64,000 nucleotides of DNA from Lysobacter arvi (lineage in GTDB: Bacteria > Pseudomonadota > Gammaproteobacteria > Xanthomonadales > Xanthomonadaceae), in contig JARUHG010000002.1 of NCBI GenBank assembly GCA_031216755.1, positions 492,994 through 556,993 of the forward strand. The letters run 5' to 3'. Below the pieces are notes generated by a model. That model made no database searches and was not told the DNA's origin. It saw only the letters and a list, made by a program, of their open reading frames with translations. Within the stretch, counting starts at the first letter, position 1. The number at the start of each line of letters is the position of its first letter. The position numbers were made by a program, and so were the translations under genes. Below are positions 60,683 through 64,000 of this stretch, piece by piece.

Positions 60683-63142
60683 ATGAGTCAGCACCGCCGT
60701 CTGTTCCGTGCCCCGCTGTTCCGCGCCCTGAACACCGCGCTCTGGCTGGGAGGCGGGCTGCTCGCCAGCGCCGCGGCGTCAGCCCAGACGGCCCCGCCGG
60801 TGACCGGCGAGCCGCAGACGCCGGCCGAAGCGCGCGCCGAAGACACCCGGGCCAAGACGCTCGACACCGTCTCCGTCCTCGGCTCGCGTCGCATCCAGCG
60901 CTCGTCCGATACGGCCTCGATGTCGCCGGTCGACGTGCTGCCCATGGACCAGGCCGTCGAGGAAGGCGCGCAGTTCGATCTCGCGCAGACGTTGCAGTAC
61001 GCCTCACCCTCGTTCACCTCGACCCGCCAGACCGGCGCCGACGGCGCGGACCTGATCGACGGCGCCGCGCTGCGCGGCCTGGGCTCCGACCAGACGCTGG
61101 TGCTGGTGAATGGCAAGCGCCGCCACACCGTGTCGCTGGTGAACATCTACGGCGCGCGCAATCGCGGCAACACCGGCACCGACCTCAATTCGCTCCCGCT
61201 GATGGCGATCGACGCGGTGGAAGTGCTGCGCGACGGCGCGGCGGCGCAGTACGGTTCGGACGCCATCGCCGGCGTCATGAACATCTCGCTCAAGCGCGAC
61301 AAGGGCTGTGAAGCCGTCGCCGGCTACGGCGAATACACCCGCGGCGACGGCGAGAACTGGCTTGCCACCGCCTACTGCGGCGCGGAACTGGCGACCGGCG
61401 GCATGTTCACCGTGACAGGCGAATGGCAGGACCGCGGGCGCTCCGACCGCTCCGAGCCCAAGGGCAGCCCGCGCATCATCGGCGACTCGGCGGTGACCAA
61501 CCGCACCGTGTACCTCAACGGCGATTCGCCGCTGGGCGAGGCGGCCGAGGTCTACTTCACCGCCGGCATGCAGGACCGCGATGCGTCGTCGGCCGCGTTC
61601 GCGCGCGAAGGCATCGGTTCGGAAGACATCCCCTCGCGCAACTCGGCGGCGATGTATCCCGACGGCTTCGTGCCCTTCATCGACGGCGACCTGCAGGACC
61701 GTTACGGCATCCTCGGCCTGCGCGGCGACGTCGCGCAGTGGCACTGGGACCTGTCGCATACCTACGGTTACAACGAGCTGCGCTACACGATCAACCGCAC
61801 GCTCAATGCGTCGCTGGCGAACCTCGACCTGCTCAACGGCGGCGCCGGCATCAGCCCGGCGAGTTTCGACGCGGGCGGTTTCTCGTTCCAGCAGAACACC
61901 AGCAATCTCGACGTGTCGCGCTACTTCGACGGCGCGCTCGCGGGCGTGAACGTCGCCTTCGGCCTGGAGGCGCGCGAGGAGCGCTACCGCATCCGCGAGG
62001 GCGAGGAGGGTTCGTACCTGGACTACGACGGCGCGGGCGAGGGCGGCAACCCGGGCAGCCAGGGGTTCCCGGGGTTCCAGCCGGGCGACGTCACCGATAA
62101 GTCGCGCGACAGCACGGCCGCGTACGTCGACGTGGAAGTGAACTTCACCGACCGCTTCATGATGGATTACGCGGTGCGTTACGAGGACTACAGCGACTTC
62201 GGCAGCACGCTCGACGGCAAGATCGCCGCGGGCTTCCGCGCGACCGACACGGTGATGCTGCGCGGTTCGGTCAGCACCGGCTTCCGCGCGCCGTCGCTGC
62301 AGCAGAAGTATTTCTCGTCCACCATCACCGACTTCATCAGCGGCGAACCGGTGGACGTGGTGATCGCCGCCAACGACAGCGAACTGGCGCAGCTGGCGGG
62401 CGTGCCGAACCTCACCGAGGAAACCTCGCAGAGCGCCACGCTGGGCCTGACCTGGACGCCGCGCGAGAACGTGTCGATGACGCTGGACCTGTACCGCATC
62501 GACATCGACGACCGCATCGTGCTCAGCGGCGACTTCGACACAAGCGACCCGGCGATCGGGCCGATCCTGGAAGCGATGGACGTCGGCCTGGCGCGCTTCT
62601 TCTTCAACGCGGTGGACACCAGGACCGAAGGCGCCGACCTCACCGTCACCTACGACTTCGACTGGGCGAACGCGAAGTGGAGCACGTACCTCGGCGCGAA
62701 CTGGAACAAGACCGAAGTCACGCGCGTGAACACGCCGCCGGCCCTGGCCGGCCGCGAGGACACGCTGCTGCCCGAACGCGACCGCCTGTTCATCGAGAAC
62801 GGCGCGCCGCGCAGCAAGGCGGTGCTCGGCGTGGATTACGAGCGCGGCGCCTGGCAGGCGACGGTGAAGGGCATCTACTTCGGCGAGCAGGAACTGGGCA
62901 CGTTCTCCGGCACCGAAGCGGGCGTGCCGAACCAGCACTACGCGAGCAAGGCGTCGGCCGACGTCAGCGTCACCTACGCCTTCGCGGAAAACACCAAGCT
63001 CACCGTCGGCGGCTCGAACGTGTTCGATACGTTCCCCACCCGGCAGAACCCGGACGAGACCGACAACGGCCACATCTACGAGAGCGTGCAGTTCGGCCTC
63101 AACGGTGCGGCGTGGTACGTGCGCCTGTGGCACCGGTTCTGA
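60683..63142 (+). CDS. TonB-dependent receptor
   Basis: 819 residues; AGGGAG precedes the ATG at 60683, and the GTG at 60677 overlaps this site and is unlikely. The signal ends at ASAAASAQT. The TonB box is near LDTVSVLGSRR. The plug has LRGLGSDQTLVLVNGKRRH and AIDAVEVLRDGAAAQYGSDAIAGVMNI; the barrel ends YVRLWHRF. The form is close to receptors seen for plant- or polymer-derived nutrients in xanthomonads. Upstream, an AT-rich stretch near 60620-60650 may hold the promoter. There is no enzyme partner next to it, so the ligand is unknown. Confidence 0.93.
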   Translation: MSQHRRLFRAPLFRALNTALWLGGGLLASAAASAQTAPPVTGEPQTPAEARAEDTRAKTLDTVSVLGSRRIQRSSDTASMSPVDVLPMDQAVEEGAQFDLAQTLQYASPSFTSTRQTGADGADLIDGAALRGLGSDQTLVLVNGKRRHTVSLVNIYGARNRGNTGTDLNSLPLMAIDAVEVLRDGAAAQYGSDAIAGVMNISLKRDKGCEAVAGYGEYTRGDGENWLATAYCGAELATGGMFTVTGEWQDRGRSDRSEPKGSPRIIGDSAVTNRTVYLNGDSPLGEAAEVYFTAGMQDRDASSAAFAREGIGSEDIPSRNSAAMYPDGFVPFIDGDLQDRYGILGLRGDVAQWHWDLSHTYGYNELRYTINRTLNASLANLDLLNGGAGISPASFDAGGFSFQQNTSNLDVSRYFDGALAGVNVAFGLEAREERYRIREGEEGSYLDYDGAGEGGNPGSQGFPGFQPGDVTDKSRDSTAAYVDVEVNFTDRFMMDYAVRYEDYSDFGSTLDGKIAAGFRATDTVMLRGSVSTGFRAPSLQQKYFSSTITDFISGEPVDVVIAANDSELAQLAGVPNLTEETSQSATLGLTWTPRENVSMTLDLYRIDIDDRIVLSGDFDTSDPAIGPILEAMDVGLARFFFNAVDTRTEGADLTVTYDFDWANAKWSTYLGANWNKTEVTRVNTPPALAGREDTLLPERDRLFIENGAPRSKAVLGVDYERGAWQATVKGIYFGEQELGTFSGTEAGVPNQHYASKASADVSVTYAFAENTKLTVGGSNVFDTFPTRQNPDETDNGHIYESVQFGLNGAAWYVRLWHRF

Positions 63143-63279
63143 TCCGGACGACGTCTTTCCTACATCACGAAGACGACGATGCCCGACGCCCCTCCCCGCG
63201 AGGAGCGCAACACCACCCCTCTCCGCCGGAGAGGGGCAGGGGGAAGGGCCGCCGCGCCCGACACGTTCCGAGTCGCGCC

Positions 63280-63612
63280 ATGACCGACGCATTCCTGGCC
63301 CACCTGCACGACCTGCTCGACCCCGTCGGCGAGATCGCCACGCGCGCGATGTTCGGCGGCCACGGCGTCTACCTCGACGGCGAGCTCATCGGCATCGTGA
63401 TGGAGCAGGCGCTGTACCTGAAGGTCGATGCCGAAACCCGCCTGCATTTCGAGGCCGCCGGCTGCGAGCCCTACGTCTACCTGGGCCAGGCGGAGCCGAT
63501 CACGATGAGCTACTGGTCCGTCCCGGAATCGTCGCTGGAGTCGGCGCAGGCGATGCGCCCCTGGGCGGAACTGGCGCGCGCGGCGGCGCAGCGTGCGGGG
63601 CGGGGAAGGTAA
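63280..63612 (+). CDS. TfoX N-terminal-domain protein
   Basis: 110 residues. ATRAMFGGHGVYLDGELIGIVMEQALYLKVD and TMSYWSVPESSLE match the TfoX/YjhX N-terminal domain. The C-terminal domain of competence regulator TfoX is missing, so this is a short relative of unknown role rather than the regulator itself. It follows the TonB receptor on the same strand, with a hairpin repeat between. Confidence 0.85.
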   Translation: MTDAFLAHLHDLLDPVGEIATRAMFGGHGVYLDGELIGIVMEQALYLKVDAETRLHFEAAGCEPYVYLGQAEPITMSYWSVPESSLESAQAMRPWAELARAAAQRAGRGR

Positions 63613-63620
63613 CCTCCACC

Positions 63621-64000
63621 GTCATCCCGGCGAAATCCGGGACCCAGGCCGGTAACGCACGGGCACTCCGGTGCGGTGAACCACCTAACCGTCATTCCAG
63701 CGAAAGCTGAATCTATTTGGGCTTCTCCGCATGCGTTGCGGAAAGCGACACCGCAGCGTTTCGCGGCAGCAACGGGTCGCCGCTTCCTCTCCGTTGCCCC
63801 TCACCCCAACCCCTCTCCCGGTGGGAGAGGGGCTTAAGCGAAGCCGTCATGTCGGCGCAGGCCAGCGGGCGGTCAGGAGAAGCCGTCATCCCGGCGAACG
63901 CCGGGACCCAGGCCGGTATCGCCCGGGCACTCCGGTGTGGTGAACCACCTCACCGTCATTCCAGCGAAAGCTGGAATCCATTTGGGCTTTTCTGCATGCG
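63621..64000. repeat. Two copies of a longer composite repeat at the right edge
   Basis: Copies begin at 63621 and 63885 (264 apart), each with GTCATCCCGGCGAA-hairpin, GGGCACTCCGGTG, GGTGAACCACCT and the ATTCCAGC hairpin. The CCCCTCTCCC/GGGAGAGGGG hairpin lies between them near 63806-63833. The second copy runs off the window. No gene is seen in the last 388 bases. Confidence 0.85.

Overview
The window is GC-rich chromosomal DNA from a gammaproteobacterium of the Lysobacteraceae/Xanthomonadaceae, most like Lysobacter or a close relative. The evidence is the gene order (queA-tgt-yajC-secD-secF near suhB-trmJ, mutY with yggX, ftsY/rsmD/coaD), three large TonB-dependent receptors, the phytase/receptor pair, and the many hairpin-rich intergenic repeats. 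This is an inference from protein resemblance and synteny; no database was searched.

Layout. 1-4.7 kb: remnant of an integrated element with unrecognised genes, a GNAT-like protein, a possible nuclease-fold protein and a tyrosine integrase broken by one in-frame stop. It ends near a complete tRNA-Phe transcription unit (promoter, tRNA, terminator). 5-16 kb: housekeeping genes (yggX, mutY, an AsmA-like gene, ftsY, rsmD, coaD, a ferredoxin, a gamma-glutamyltransferase, a metallo-hydrolase and a TMEM43-like gene). 16.2-27 kb: a coherent catabolic locus made of a cupin-type regulator, two secreted serine hydrolases, dgcA, a POT-type peptide transporter, a TonB receptor and dgcN. 27-34.4 kb: a GFA enzyme, upp, a TonB receptor divergent from a phytase, and a class III aminotransferase divergent from an Lrp-type regulator. 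35-40.6 kb: queA, tgt, yajC, secD and secF. 40.7-43.3 kb: a rearranged patch with a lower-GC acyltransferase, a copy of the 3' end of suhB and a chemoreceptor fragment. 43.3-50.8 kb: suhB, trmJ, a PhnD-like protein with a GGDEF-EAL protein, a zinc-ribbon protein, a PHB depolymerase and a methyltransferase. 51.8-63.6 kb: a HemJ-like protein, membrane proteins, S4 and GIY-YIG proteins, dbpA, doxX, gspB/exeA, an EamA transporter, a third TonB receptor and a TfoX-like protein.

The most interesting system is the 16.2-27 kb locus. Its two promoter regions share the same sequence block (TTGACA, then TTTCCAATCAGGAT, then a TTAT-type -10). One carries a perfect TCAGGAT-N6-ATCCTGA inverted repeat. The gene set fits uptake and breakdown of D-amino-acid peptides: hydrolases cut them outside the cytoplasm, the TonB receptor and POT transporter import them, DgcN acetylates D-Glu and DgcA inverts it to the L form. 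For a bacteriolytic organism this would be a way to eat peptidoglycan peptides.

A second theme is repeats. A unit of about 133 bp with two hairpins occurs as tandem arrays at 34.4, 50.9 and 56.3 kb and singly elsewhere. Their translations look like proteins but are not genes. A different repeat family lies at 11.2 kb, and a third element at the right edge.
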